Source: Pelagovum sp. HNIBRBA483 (GTDB lineage: Bacteria > Pseudomonadota > Alphaproteobacteria > Rhodobacterales > Rhodobacteraceae). Taken from it: a stretch of 64,000 bases of DNA. Shown piece after piece: positions 1 through 8,273 of this stretch. A model generated the notes under the pieces. It saw only the letters and a list, made by a program, of their open reading frames with translations. It did not search any database and was not told where the DNA came from. The translations under genes were made by a program, and so were the position numbers. The stretch lies in the NCBI RefSeq assembly GCF_040931995.1, contig NZ_CP162412.1:930001-994000 (forward strand). Reading direction: 5' to 3'. Numbering within the stretch: the stretch's first letter is position 1; each line of letters starts with the position of its first letter.

Positions 1-644
1 TTTACCGGCGCTCGGAACTTGTAGATAGCGTAGACCACTGGTATTCAGATGGGGGGTTTCTTTGCAGCATCATTGGCTTGGGGCGTGGCGAACAAGTACC
101 CCGTTACAGCTTCGATTTTTCCTCCATAGCGGATGGCGTATTCGAATACGCAAAGAGCAACTGTTTGTCTGTTGGATTATTAGGCGGAACTGAGGATGAA
201 ATTACCGCTGCTTGTGAATATCTCCAAAGTCGCTATTTAGAACTTCCTATCGTCTGGAGCCGCAATGGTTTTTTCCGAGATGCAGATAAGCAAGATGGCG
301 GTCGCTCCGAAGCCCTAGACGATTTGGTGGCCTCTGGAGCGGAAATTATTATTATTGGCATGGGCACGCCACTGCAGGAAGAAGTCGCGGTTGAACTGAA
401 ACAAAAGATGCTTTCACAGAGAACTGAAACACGCACCTTGCCGGTTATCTTTACGTGTGGCGGTTTCTTATCACAAACAGCACTGGGCGGCGATTACTAT
501 CCAGAGATAATCAAGAAAACCGGTCTACGCTGGGTTTACCGCGCGTTTCATGCGCAGCATGTACGTAAGCGTCTGCTTCGAGACTATCCTCGATTTGTGG
601 CGTTAGTCTTTGTCTGTCGTCTTTGTCGGCTCATCTTAGATTAA
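1..644 (+). CDS. WecG/TagA/CpsF family glycosyltransferase, 5' end cut by window edge
   Basis: Transfers a sugar (ManNAc-type donors in known members) to an undecaprenyl-linked acceptor at the cytoplasmic membrane during polysaccharide assembly. The frame is open from base 3, so the N-terminus lies outside the window; what remains is about 213 residues of a family usually near 240. Recognisable blocks are the nucleotide-sugar fold segment VGLLGGTEDE, the segment IIIIGMGTPLQEE and the C-terminal GLRWVYRAF with a basic tail. The next gene, ugd, starts 174 bases downstream. Base composition is lower in GC than most of the window, a common feature of glycan loci. Family assignment is firm; donor and acceptor are unknown. 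Confidence 0.85.
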   Translation, partial: YRRSELVDSVDHWYSDGGFLCSIIGLGRGEQVPRYSFDFSSIADGVFEYAKSNCLSVGLLGGTEDEITAACEYLQSRYLELPIVWSRNGFFRDADKQDGGRSEALDDLVASGAEIIIIGMGTPLQEEVAVELKQKMLSQRTETRTLPVIFTCGGFLSQTALGGDYYPEIIKKTGLRWVYRAFHAQHVRKRLLRDYPRFVALVFVCRLCRLILD

Positions 645-818
645 TTCAAGGCAGCACGCCCAGTAAATTTACTCCAGGCGTTATCTGCTGAAAAGAGTTG
701 TCGCCATTTCAGCCGAGCACTTTTGACAGAATGGGCTCGTTGAACTCGCGGCTGAATCTTCTAGAGCCAAATGGCTCGCATGGGGTCTATTTTTGTCTTC
801 GGGAAAGGAGCAGAATGA

Positions 819-2003
819 ATGGTTTGTTGGCATCCCAGGAAGATTGTCGTTGTTGGAATTGGCTACGTGGGGCTCTCAAATGCAGTTTTACTCGCACAGC
901 ACAACGACGTCACTGCTGTTGATATATCATCTAAACGGGTTGACATGGTTAATGCGCGTGAAAGTCCTATTGTCGACCCTGAATTAGAGGAGTTTCTGTC
1001 TACGCGTCCACTGAAACTTGATGCAACAACGGACCTAATGGCTGCACTGGAGGGGGCTGAGATCGTTATCATTGCCACACCCACCGACTACGATCCTGTA
1101 ACCGATTATTTTGATATTTCGTCTGTTGAAAAAATTGCGTCCATTGCGTCACAACAAGCTTCGAGTGCTACTATTGTCATTAAGTCGACAGTTCCCGTTG
1201 GATGCGTGGAAACGCTTCGAAAGCAGACTGGTAACCCTAATATTGTCTTTAGTCCGGAGTTTCTGCGTGAAGGCCGTGCTTTGTATGATAATTTGAATCC
1301 CAGTAGGATCATAGTAGGAGATAAGTCGACGCGAGCTCATGAATTTGCGCACCTACTTGCTCGAGGTGCCGAAAAAGCAAACGTTCCGATACTGTTCACC
1401 GGACCATCAGAGGCTGAGGCCATCAAGCTTTTTGCCAATACCTATCTTGCGATGCGCGTTGCCTACTTTAATGAGCTTGACAGTTATGCGATGGTAAATG
1501 GGATGGATACCCGTCAAATCGTCGAGGGTGTCGGCCTCGATCCTAGAATTGGCGACCATTACAACAATCCATCATTTGGCTACGGTGGATATTGTCTGCC
1601 AAAAGATACGAAACAACTCCTGGCAAATTACGCAGACGTCCCGCAGGACTTGATTTCTGCTATCGTCCAGGCAAACCGTAGCCGAAAGGATTTTCTGGCC
1701 GAACAGATTATTGCTCGGAAGCCCAAGGTTGTGGGCATCTACCGGCTTGTGATGAAGGCAGGTAGCGACAACTTCCGTCAGTCTTCTGTTCAAGGCATCA
1801 TGAAGCGCATTAAGGCCAAGGGGATTGAGGTGGTCGTCTTTGAACCTGCCTTAGAAGATAAGCAGTTTTTTGGATCGCGGGTGGAGCGGGATCTGGAGAA
1901 GTTCAAGCAAGACGCCGATGTCATTGTGACCAATCGTCGAAGCAGCGAGCTTGCAGACGTAGAAGAAAAAATCTTCACGCGGGATCTATTCGGATCGGAT
2001 TGA
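819..2003 (+). CDS. ugd: UDP-glucose 6-dehydrogenase
   Basis: Oxidises UDP-glucose to UDP-glucuronate with two NAD+, a precursor for acidic polysaccharides. The 394-residue length fits the family. The Rossmann motif [13 protein letters not shown] lies near residues 9-21, the conserved [15 protein letters not shown] near 148-162, and the catalytic Cys in [14 protein letters not shown] at about residue 259; the C-terminal part is the UDP-binding domain. The start at 819 is chosen because AAAGGAG sits 8 bases upstream; an ATG at 815 is in another frame. It follows the WecG-type gene and is more AT-rich than genes further right. It ends before a strong terminator. Confidence 0.93.
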   Translation: MVCWHPRKIVVVGIGYVGLSNAVLLAQHNDVTAVDISSKRVDMVNARESPIVDPELEEFLSTRPLKLDATTDLMAALEGAEIVIIATPTDYDPVTDYFDISSVEKIASIASQQASSATIVIKSTVPVGCVETLRKQTGNPNIVFSPEFLREGRALYDNLNPSRIIVGDKSTRAHEFAHLLARGAEKANVPILFTGPSEAEAIKLFANTYLAMRVAYFNELDSYAMVNGMDTRQIVEGVGLDPRIGDHYNNPSFGYGGYCLPKDTKQLLANYADVPQDLISAIVQANRSRKDFLAEQIIARKPKVVGIYRLVMKAGSDNFRQSSVQGIMKRIKAKGIEVVVFEPALEDKQFFGSRVERDLEKFKQDADVIVTNRRSSELADVEEKIFTRDLFGSD

Positions 2004-2054
2004 GTGGGGACGGTTCCTGATCGGTTCTGCAAAGATCCGATCAACTACAAAAAC

Positions 2055-2088
2055 AGGCGCTCCGTTTAGGAGCGCCTTTCTTATTTTT
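2055..2088. terminator. bidirectional rho-independent terminator
   Basis: A perfect 9-bp inverted repeat (AGGCGCTCC, loop GTTTA, GGAGCGCCT; 2055-2077) is followed by TTCTTATTTTT on the + strand and preceded by an A-rich run, so it can stop transcription from both sides. It lies between the convergent ugd and cold-shock genes. Confidence 0.9.
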
Positions 2089-2090
2089 GA

Positions 2091-2297
2091 TCAAGCCAGT
2101 GCGAGGTTGATCGCGCTTTCGCGGCCGTCACGGCCGGCTTCGACGTCGAAAGTTACTTTCTGGTCGTCTGCAAGACCGGTGAGGCCCGAGCGCTCGACTT
2201 GGGAGATGTGTACGAACACGTCCTTGCCGCCGCTCTCGGGTGCGATAAAGCCGAAGCCTTTAGTGGAGTTGAACCATTTCACTGTGCCATTGGCCAT
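2091..2297 (-). CDS. cold-shock protein (CspA family)
   Basis: Small single-stranded nucleic-acid binding protein that melts RNA structure and acts as an RNA chaperone. It is 68 residues, one cold-shock domain with RNP1 KGFGFI at residues 13-18 and RNP2 VFVHI at 27-31. The start at 2297 (MANGTVKWF) is preferred over an upstream in-frame start because family members begin there and AAGGA lies just upstream. The upstream region to about 2470 could form the long structured leader that many csp mRNAs use for temperature control; that is inferred from the family. It converges on ugd across a shared terminator. Confidence 0.95.
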   Translation of the reverse strand: MANGTVKWFNSTKGFGFIAPESGGKDVFVHISQVERSGLTGLADDQKVTFDVEAGRDGRESAINLALA

Positions 2298-2451
2298 GTG
2301 ATTTTTCCTTATAAATATACTGCCCACGACATGCGGCAGCCCGGCTTCTCACGACGGTGTCGAACGCTGTGAGCCGATAAAGGAAAACAGATGGTCGAAT
2401 AGGAGGTCAGTAGCCCTTTGCGTCTAACAGAGCGGCCCCTTCACCACAAGT
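2298..2451 (-). promoter_or_regulatory. probable long 5' leader of the cold-shock gene
   Basis: No coding sequence is seen between the cold-shock start and the palindrome at 2452. Long untranslated leaders are known for csp genes, where they control stability and translation with temperature. No promoter could be fixed by eye, so the left boundary of the transcript is a guess. Confidence 0.35.
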
Positions 2452-2467
2452 ACGCACTTAAGTGCGT
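2452..2467. promoter_or_regulatory. 16-bp perfect palindrome
   Basis: ACGCACTTAAGTGCGT is exactly its own reverse complement. It sits in the gap between the cold-shock gene and the 3' end of the recombinase gene, upstream of the former. It may be a dimeric regulator operator; it has no spacer or T-run and so is not a terminator. Function is unknown. Confidence 0.4.
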
Positions 2468-2568
2468 GTTGGATTGCGCCGTTTGGCCGTATTGTGATGT
2501 ATATTGGTGACTAATCGCGAAGCGCTGCAAAAATGAAATCGCGTCAACTGTCCGATGTTGGCCGGATC

Positions 2569-3450
2569 TCATTCCCAAACATTATGCTCCGCGCTCTGTA
2601 CATAACGGGCAACAACGTCTGAGGTTTTCCAGCCACCAGCGCGCATGATCGCGCTGATATCGAGGCCGCGCATCATAAGTTCCTGCGCGGCGCCGATCCG
2701 CAGGGAGTGCCCCGAAATCTCATGAACCTCGGTGGCTTCTTTGCCTGCATCCCTTGCCGCACCTTTAATGATCAAGCGGATCTGCGACGTGCAGAGCGGA
2801 CGGTCGATACACTTTCCATGGACGATAGGGCAAAAGAGCCATGGGACTTCATCGTCGCGCTGTTCAAGCCAGCTGCGGAGCAGCTCATACGTTCTCCGGC
2901 TGCCGTAAGCTGTGCGCCCCAGCCCGATCTGGTCATTCTTACTTCTGCGGATCAGGCCCCGGACCGTGTGATCTGGCTGGAATGTAATATCTGCGCGTCG
3001 CAGGGCTGAAAGCTCCGATCGCCGCGTCAAGAAATCAAACCCCAGCGAGAGAAGTGCACGATTGCGGATGCCGTGCAGCGTATCGGGCTGGTTCTCGAGC
3101 ATCGCAACAAGTGTGTCATGGGTGATGCCATGCACCTGCCTCGGGCGGTTTGGTTTCGACCGTTTGAAGCGCCGGATGGCGATTTGTGCATCCGCCGAGG
3201 CGCACGGGTCGGGATGCCCTAAGAGCGCGTGAACTTTCCGAATGCTGTAGAGCCGGCGCTCCATTGTTGCGACGGCCTTGTCCGCCTCGGCCGCGAGATA
3301 TCTTGTTATTGCGCGCGCACTTGCCGGCAGGGCGGTTTCGCCATTTGCATCACACCATTCGATGAACTTGCCGATGTCGGCGCGATATGCGCGTAATGTG
3401 GCGGGGGCATATGCGCCTTCCAAGTGGTCCAAGAGAGATTTTATGTTCAT
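2569..3450 (-). CDS. tyrosine recombinase / phage-type integrase
   Basis: Catalyses site-specific strand exchange through a 3'-phosphotyrosine intermediate. The 293-residue protein has an N-terminal SAM-like core-binding domain (about 1-95) and a catalytic domain with the expected residues: Arg143 in TRRSEL, Lys171 in RRSKND, His248 and Arg251 in HSLRIGAAQ, Trp274 in GGWKT and Tyr283 in ARYVQSAEHN. All catalytic positions are present, so it could be active. No excisionase, phage gene or tRNA is next to it; the divergent neighbour is a small HTH gene. It may be an island remnant or a domesticated recombinase. Confidence 0.9.
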   Translation of the reverse strand: MNIKSLLDHLEGAYAPATLRAYRADIGKFIEWCDANGETALPASARAITRYLAAEADKAVATMERRLYSIRKVHALLGHPDPCASADAQIAIRRFKRSKPNRPRQVHGITHDTLVAMLENQPDTLHGIRNRALLSLGFDFLTRRSELSALRRADITFQPDHTVRGLIRRSKNDQIGLGRTAYGSRRTYELLRSWLEQRDDEVPWLFCPIVHGKCIDRPLCTSQIRLIIKGAARDAGKEATEVHEISGHSLRIGAAQELMMRGLDISAIMRAGGWKTSDVVARYVQSAEHNVWE

Positions 3451-3507
3451 TTTACAATACCAATTTCAGCATATGGCCGAATATAGGACAATCTTGGAGG
3501 CCTGTCA

Positions 3508-3744
3508 ATGATTACGACAGAACAAATCCGCATGGCGCGCGGTGCGTTGGATTGGACGATTGCGGATCTTGAACAGGCCTCAGGGGTAAGTGAGCGTACC
3601 ATTCGCCGGATCGAAGCGCAGGCGGGCCTGCCCAATGCTACGCGCGCCAATATGATGATTATCCAGCGCGCGTTTGAGGATGCCGGCATTGAGTTTATCG
3701 GCGCGCCTGATGATCGTCCCGGCGTGAGGCTTCGGCGGCCCTAA
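3508..3744 (+). CDS. small XRE-like helix-turn-helix regulator
   Basis: A 78-residue protein with an XRE-type HTH over roughly residues 3-45; the segment LEQASGVSERTIRRIEAQ matches the turn and recognition helix. The short tail carries GIEFIGAPDDRPGVRLRR, typical of a small single-domain group common in Rhodobacteraceae. GGAGG precedes the ATG at good distance. It is divergent from the recombinase gene with only about 57 bases between them, so it may control that gene. DNA target and ligand are unknown. Confidence 0.75.
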   Translation: MITTEQIRMARGALDWTIADLEQASGVSERTIRRIEAQAGLPNATRANMMIIQRAFEDAGIEFIGAPDDRPGVRLRRP

Positions 3745-3782
3745 GGCGTCGCTTAGACAAAAGGTCCGAGCCTGCCACTCGC

Positions 3783-4646
3783 CTAAGCGCTCTCTTCCGC
3801 CATCCGCTGCATCGAACGGCGGCGGTTTCGGATTTGGCTGCTGGTAAAGGCTACAACAAACACAGCCGTCAGGATGAGCACAATCGTCGGGGCAGGGGCG
3901 CTGTCGAGGAAGAAGCTCGCATAGGTGCCGAGCAGCATCGACGCCATGCAGATTAGCACTGAAACCCAGAGCATCGTGCGGAATTTGCGCACCAAAAGGA
4001 AGGCAATCGCCCCCGGTGCGATCAGCAGTGCAATGGCGAGGATCAAACCTGCGGCATTGAGCGTGGCGACGATGGTCAGTGAGATGAGGGCCAAGAGCCC
4101 GTAATGCAGCGCCGTCACCCACAGCCCGGAGGCTCGGGCCTGTGCAGGGTCGAAACTGTGCAGGAGCCAATCCTTCCACTTCAGCACTAGCAGCAGAGCC
4201 ACCCCTCCGGAAATAAGCCCCGCCTGCCAAAGATCGCCTGTGCCAACGCCGAGCATATTGCCAAAGAGGATGTGGTCGAGGTGCGCATTTGTTTCGATTG
4301 AGACATAGAGCACGATCCCGAGGCCAAACATCCCCGAAAAAACCACCCCCATCACGGTGTCCTGTTTCACGCGGCTGTTGCCGGCGAGGTATCCTGTCGC
4401 CACGGCGGTAAACATACCCGCTGCAAAGGCCCCAAGAATTAGCGGCAGGCCGAGGATATAGGCCAGCACGATGCCGGGCAGCACCGCGTGGCTGATCGCG
4501 TCGCCCATCAGCGCCCAGCCCTTGAGCACCAAAAAGCATGACAGAAGCGCGGTCGGTACCGACACAATCATCGCGATGTAAAAGGCGTTTTGCATGAAGG
4601 GAAAGCGAAACGGCAGCAGTGCGGTGGCAAGGTCGAACTCCATCAC
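3783..4646 (-). CDS. sitD: manganese/iron ABC transporter permease SitD
   Basis: One of two inner-membrane permeases of a SitABCD-type Mn2+/Fe2+ importer. The 287-residue protein is almost wholly hydrophobic with about eight membrane segments and belongs to the ABC-3 permease family; LKGWALMGDAISHAVLPG and the segment DSAPAPTIV are typical of SitD. Its start overlaps the sitC stop as ATGA (4643-4646), so it is translationally coupled. It is the last gene of the operon, converging on the small HTH gene. Confidence 0.93.
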   Translation of the reverse strand: MMEFDLATALLPFRFPFMQNAFYIAMIVSVPTALLSCFLVLKGWALMGDAISHAVLPGIVLAYILGLPLILGAFAAGMFTAVATGYLAGNSRVKQDTVMGVVFSGMFGLGIVLYVSIETNAHLDHILFGNMLGVGTGDLWQAGLISGGVALLLVLKWKDWLLHSFDPAQARASGLWVTALHYGLLALISLTIVATLNAAGLILAIALLIAPGAIAFLLVRKFRTMLWVSVLICMASMLLGTYASFFLDSAPAPTIVLILTAVFVVAFTSSQIRNRRRSMQRMAEESA

Positions 4647-5512
4647 GATACCTCCCCGTTTCGGGCTTCAAGCGCCTTGGCCCCTTTGCGGCGCGTGGCC
4701 AAGATCCCGTGTTTCGGGGCAAAAACGAACGCCGCGAGGAAGATCAGCGTTTGTAGGACGACGATGATCCCGCCTGTCGCTCCGTCCAAGAAATAGCTCG
4801 CGTAGGCCCCCAGAAAGCTCGTCCCCGTCCCGATGCTGATCGAGGTGAGGATCAGGCGTGGAAACCTGTCGCAGAGCAGGTAGGCTGTCGCCCCCGGCGT
4901 GACCACCATGGCAATCACCAGAAACGCACCAACCGTCTGCATCGCCGCCACCACGGCGGCAGACAGAAGCACAAAGAACACCGCCTTCAGCAGGCGCGGG
5001 CGCAACCCGATGCTGCGGGCGTGGTTTTCGTCAAAGAAGGTGACCATCAGGTCTTTCCACTTCGCCGTTAAAACCGCGAGCGAGACAAAGCCGATGATCG
5101 CCAATTGCAGCGTGTCACTCGGTGTGATGGCGAGGATATTGCCCATGGTGATCGTCATCACATCGACGGAAACGGGGCTGACCGACACCATAAAAAGCCC
5201 CAACCCGAAGAAGGAACTGAAGATCAGCCCGATGATCACATCGACCTTCAGCCCCGACCGCTCTGAGAGAAAGAGCATCGCCGCCGCCGCCAACCCGCCG
5301 GAGGCGAAGGCCCCCAGCGCGAAAGGAATGCCCAGCATGTAGGCGCCCGCGACGCCCGGGACGACGGCATGGGAGAGCGCGTCACCAATAAGCGACCAGC
5401 CTTTGAGCATCAGGTAGGACGAGAGAAACGCGCAGACGCCACCAACGAGCGCAGAGACCCACATCGCATTGGTCATATAGCCGTAGTTGAAGGGCTCCAA
5501 GAGGACACTCAT
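4643..5512 (-). CDS. sitC: manganese/iron ABC transporter permease SitC
   Basis: Second ABC-3 family permease of the Sit system, 289 residues with multiple membrane segments. [38 protein letters not shown] and the C-terminal [12 protein letters not shown] closely match SitC proteins, which separates it from the sitD paralogue downstream. It overlaps sitB at its start and sitD at its end by ATGA, so the three genes are tightly coupled. Confidence 0.93.
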   Translation of the reverse strand: MSVLLEPFNYGYMTNAMWVSALVGGVCAFLSSYLMLKGWSLIGDALSHAVVPGVAGAYMLGIPFALGAFASGGLAAAAMLFLSERSGLKVDVIIGLIFSSFFGLGLFMVSVSPVSVDVMTITMGNILAITPSDTLQLAIIGFVSLAVLTAKWKDLMVTFFDENHARSIGLRPRLLKAVFFVLLSAAVVAAMQTVGAFLVIAMVVTPGATAYLLCDRFPRLILTSISIGTGTSFLGAYASYFLDGATGGIIVVLQTLIFLAAFVFAPKHGILATRRKGAKALEARNGEVS

Positions 5513-6417
5513 TCGCCGCCCTCCGCCCGCTGGGTCTTGTCGCCGTACTGCACAAACGGGCGTTCGTCATCGGTCAGGATCGTCACGCTGCGGGCGTCAG
5601 AATCGTCGTGCAATGCGTCACCGCCCAGTGTGAAGTGGCGCAAAACCCCGCCAAAGGCTCTTTCGAGATTGGCGCGGGTAAAGGTCGTCTCGGTCGGGCC
5701 ATGCGCCAGCACCGTGCCCTTGATCAGGATGGTACGGTCACAGAACTCGGGCACCGAACCGAGGTTGTGGGTCGATACGAGCATCACGCGCCCCTCGTCC
5801 CGCAGCTCGCGGAGGAGGGCGACGATCTGTTCCTCGGTTTTCACATCAACGCCTGTGAATGGCTCGTCAAGGAGGATCACCTGACCCTCTTGGGCAAGGC
5901 TCCGCGCAAGGAACACGCGCTTGCGCTGCCCACCAGACAGTTCACCAATCTGGCGATGGCGGTATTCGGTCATATTTACCCGTTCCAACGCCTCATCGAC
6001 CGCTTTGTGATCGGCGGCGCGTGGGCGGCGCAGAAAGCCCATATGCCCGTAGCGCCCCATCATCACCACGTCTTCGACAAGCACCGGAAAGGCCCAATCG
6101 ACCTCCTCTGATTGCGGCACATAGGCGACCAGGTTTTTGCGCAGCGCGGCGCGAACAGGCATGCCGAGGATCTCGATCTCGCCCTTGGATGCGCCAACAA
6201 ACCCCATGATCGCCTTGAAAAGGGTGGACTTCCCCGCGCCATTGATGCCGACGAGCGCCGTCACCGTGCCAAGCGGTACATCAAAACTGGCGTTCCAGAG
6301 CGCGGTATGCCCGTTGCGATAGGTGACCGTTGCGTCACGCACGGAAATCCCGCTCGTGGTGGTCGGCTGCGCTGGTGTCGCGTCTTTCATCGGTTTGATC
6401 TTTCTCTGCGGCTTCAT
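5509..6417 (-). CDS. sitB: manganese/iron ABC transporter ATP-binding protein SitB
   Basis: ATPase that powers the Sit metal importer. The 302-residue protein has Walker [11 protein letters not shown]-loop VPQSEEVDW, signature [16 protein letters not shown], Walker [13 protein letters not shown] and the switch His in VSTHNLG. The N-terminus may begin nine codons later (Met at 6390); neither start has a strong ribosome site. The gene starts 28 bases after sitA and overlaps sitC. The tail after about residue 250 is longer than in minimal ABC ATPases but normal for SitB. Confidence 0.93.
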   Translation of the reverse strand: MKPQRKIKPMKDATPAQPTTTSGISVRDATVTYRNGHTALWNASFDVPLGTVTALVGINGAGKSTLFKAIMGFVGASKGEIEILGMPVRAALRKNLVAYVPQSEEVDWAFPVLVEDVVMMGRYGHMGFLRRPRAADHKAVDEALERVNMTEYRHRQIGELSGGQRKRVFLARSLAQEGQVILLDEPFTGVDVKTEEQIVALLRELRDEGRVMLVSTHNLGSVPEFCDRTILIKGTVLAHGPTETTFTRANLERAFGGVLRHFTLGGDALHDDSDARSVTILTDDERPFVQYGDKTQRAEGGE

Positions 6418-6445
6418 CGGTGATCTAGCGCAGCATGGTTGCCCG

Positions 6446-7354
6446 TCACTCTACCGCCTGTGTGAGCCCTTCGGCCACTGTTGTCGATGTTACGCGCAAA
6501 AGGTCAAGATAGGTTGGCACCGGCCCTTCGGCGGTGCTGAGGCTGTCAACATAGAGTACACCACCATAGGCCGCGCCGGTTTCCCGCGCGACTTGCTCGG
6601 CAGGGGCGGTGTTGACGGTGCTTTCGCAGAATACGACCGGAATATCATGTTCGGTCACCCCATCAATCACCGCGCGGACTTGCTGCGGTGTGCCCACCTG
6701 ATCGGCGTTCATTGGCCAGAGGTACAGTTCCTTCAGTCCAAAATCCCGCGCCAGATAGGAGAACGCCCCTTCACAAGTCACGAGCCAGCGGCGTTCCTCC
6801 GGGATCGTCGCAATCGCCGCGCGGAGCGGCTCGATTGTTGCGCGGAGTTCATCTTTGTAGGTAGCTGCATTCTGAGCGTAAATGTCGGCGTTTTCAGGGT
6901 CGTGGTTGGAGAATGCGTCTGTGATATTGTCGATATAAATCAGCGCATTATCCAGCCCCATCCACGCATGCGGGTTGGGTTTGCCTTCGTAGGCGCCTGC
7001 GGCAATCGAGATCGGGTCGATCCCGTCAGTCAGTGTCACCGAGGGGATATCGCCCAGATTGCTGATAAATTGCTCGAACCACAGCTCAAGGTTCATGCCA
7101 TTCCACAGGATCAGGTCGGCATCAAACCCGCGCACGATGTCCTGCGGGGTCGGCGCATAGCCGTGAATTTCTGCACCCGGCTTGGTGATGGAAACAACCT
7201 CCGCCGCATCACCTGCCACGTTCGCTGCCATATCCGCCAGCACCGTGAAGGTTGTCACCACTTTCATTTTCTCATCTGCGCGCGCGGCGCTGCCGGCGAG
7301 GGCTGTTGTGCCTGCGAGGAGGGCGCCAAGAACGGTGGTCTTGTTGATTTGCAC
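6446..7354 (-). CDS. sitA: manganese/iron ABC transporter substrate-binding protein SitA
   Basis: Periplasmic metal-binding protein of the cluster A-I (ZnuA/SitA) family, 302 residues. A signal peptide ends near ARA-DEK at about residue 26. Metal ligands expected in this family are visible: His in PGAEIHGY, His in PNPHAWM, Glu in TCEGAFSYL and Asp in YVDSLS. It starts with GTG, with GGAG upstream. A promoter and two Mur-like boxes lie directly upstream, pointing to manganese-dependent repression. First gene of sitABCD. Confidence 0.94.
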   Translation of the reverse strand: MQINKTTVLGALLAGTTALAGSAARADEKMKVVTTFTVLADMAANVAGDAAEVVSITKPGAEIHGYAPTPQDIVRGFDADLILWNGMNLELWFEQFISNLGDIPSVTLTDGIDPISIAAGAYEGKPNPHAWMGLDNALIYIDNITDAFSNHDPENADIYAQNAATYKDELRATIEPLRAAIATIPEERRWLVTCEGAFSYLARDFGLKELYLWPMNADQVGTPQQVRAVIDGVTEHDIPVVFCESTVNTAPAEQVARETGAAYGGVLYVDSLSTAEGPVPTYLDLLRVTSTTVAEGLTQAVE

Positions 7355-7398
7355 GTCGATGCTCCGAGAAAAAGATAGGGTACTTGCCCTTTGAGTCT

Positions 7399-7427
7399 TC
7401 GATACTGCAATTCATTCTCAGTGTAAA
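7399..7427 (-). promoter_or_regulatory. candidate sigma-70 promoter of sitABCD
   Basis: On the minus strand TTTACA (7427-7422) and TATCGA (7404-7399) are separated by 17 bases. The -10 match is weak but spacing and position, about 45 bases before the sitA start, fit. One Mur-like box fills the spacer and another lies just upstream of the -35. Confidence 0.5.
7406..7420 (-). promoter_or_regulatory. Mur/Fur-type operator, proximal
   Basis: Minus strand TGAGAATGAATTGCA has the 7-1-7 dyad layout of Fur-family boxes. It lies within the spacer of the candidate sitA promoter and repeats the distal box with one mismatch. In alphaproteobacteria the Fur homologue Mur represses sit genes when manganese is plentiful. 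Confidence 0.6.
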
Positions 7428-7433
7428 CGCTTT

Positions 7434-7448
7434 TGCAAATCATTCTCA
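7434..7448 (-). promoter_or_regulatory. Mur/Fur-type operator, distal
   Basis: Minus strand TGAGAATGATTTGCA; it lies 28 bases from the proximal box and differs from it at one position. Its place just upstream of the -35 together with the proximal copy suggests cooperative repression. Confidence 0.6.
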
Positions 7449-7490
7449 ATTTTTTGATTTGGGTTTAAAAAAGGCGATGAGCAATTTGGT

Positions 7491-8273
7491 CTACACGTCC
7501 CACAGAGAGGCCAGCAACTCGTCATCCATCTCGACAATATGCCCGCGCTCTGGGAAGGCGCCCGACATAACGTCCGCGATATACTCGCGATAGGCGCTGA
7601 CGCGCTCGGCCTGCAAGCGGTCCCGCTCGGCGGCGAAGTTGCGATAGGTCTTTGCATGGCGGGGGATGTGCCCACGATTTTCGCCCAAGATATCGGCAGA
7701 GAACAGGTATTGCGCGTCGCACCCGCCGCCAGAGCCAAGCGAGATCGTGAGCAGGGAGGTCCGTTTGGTGATCTCACGCGCGAGATTGGCGGCGATGACT
7801 TCCATCTCCACCGCAAAAGCCCCAGCTTGCTCAAAATCCTGCACCTGCTGCCAAATCATTTTTGCCTGCGCGCGGGTCTTGCCGACAGCGCGAAACCCAC
7901 CCGTCCATGTGGCTTTCGGCGGAACCAGACCCACATGGCAGATCACCGGCACCCCTTCTCGGGCCAACCCTTCGACAATCGCGGGGCTCATACCGCAATA
8001 GACCGACTGCGCGCCGGCAGTCATCGCCGCCATTGCATCGCGCAGCGCCTCCGTCACATTGGCGTGCTTGCCCCACGCAAGCCCGTATTGGAAATGCGTA
8101 TTCGGCACGGCCTTCGCAAAATCTGCGCGCTCGGGGATGAAGGCCGTGCCGATCATATCCATACCGGCCTCTGCCGCGGCGATGGCTTCTTCCTTGCGGG
8201 CCACTTGCACATAGCTGATTTGCCGGACACCCTTCAGAGCGCGCAGGTCCATGACGGAAAGTGGGCCGCTCAT
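7491..8273 (-). CDS. PanB-fold protein (ketopantoate hydroxymethyltransferase-like), altered active site
   Basis: A 260-residue TIM-barrel protein of the PanB / PEP mutase-isocitrate lyase superfamily. The C-terminal half follows PanB well (VICHVGLVPPKATWTGGF, VEMEVIAANLAREIT, VMSGAFPE) and keeps the equivalents of PanB His136 (His113) and Glu181 (Glu158). The N-terminal metal and substrate motifs do not: VGDS is replaced by IGTA (residues 41-44), VADMPF by QYGLAW and VKLEGG by VYCGMS, so canonical ketopantoate synthesis is unlikely. The start at 8273 is chosen because its ATG overlaps the TGA of the upstream desaturase gene. A paralogue lies at 12884-13672. Confidence 0.8.
   Translation of the reverse strand: MSGPLSVMDLRALKGVRQISYVQVARKEEAIAAAEAGMDMIGTAFIPERADFAKAVPNTHFQYGLAWGKHANVTEALRDAMAAMTAGAQSVYCGMSPAIVEGLAREGVPVICHVGLVPPKATWTGGFRAVGKTRAQAKMIWQQVQDFEQAGAFAVEMEVIAANLAREITKRTSLLTISLGSGGGCDAQYLFSADILGENRGHIPRHAKTYRNFAAERDRLQAERVSAYREYIADVMSGAFPERGHIVEMDDELLASLWDV

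Noticed and set aside
2569-3450. Complete integrated phage or insertion sequence around the recombinase gene
   Set aside because: No phage structural, excisionase or transposase genes, no tRNA and no flanking direct repeats were found.
3750-3789. Inverted repeat CGCTTAG ... CTAAGCG as a terminator between the HTH gene and sitD
   Set aside because: The loop is 26 bases and there is no T-run on either strand, and one arm includes the sitD stop codon.
6323-7378. Long open frame on the + strand opposite sitA
   Set aside because: The opposite strand encodes SitA with signal peptide and metal ligands; this frame shows no family features and is a codon-bias shadow.
7491-8273. Calling this gene panB (pantothenate synthesis)
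   Set aside because: The metal- and substrate-binding motifs of PanB are missing and the gene sits in an oxygenase operon with no panC.
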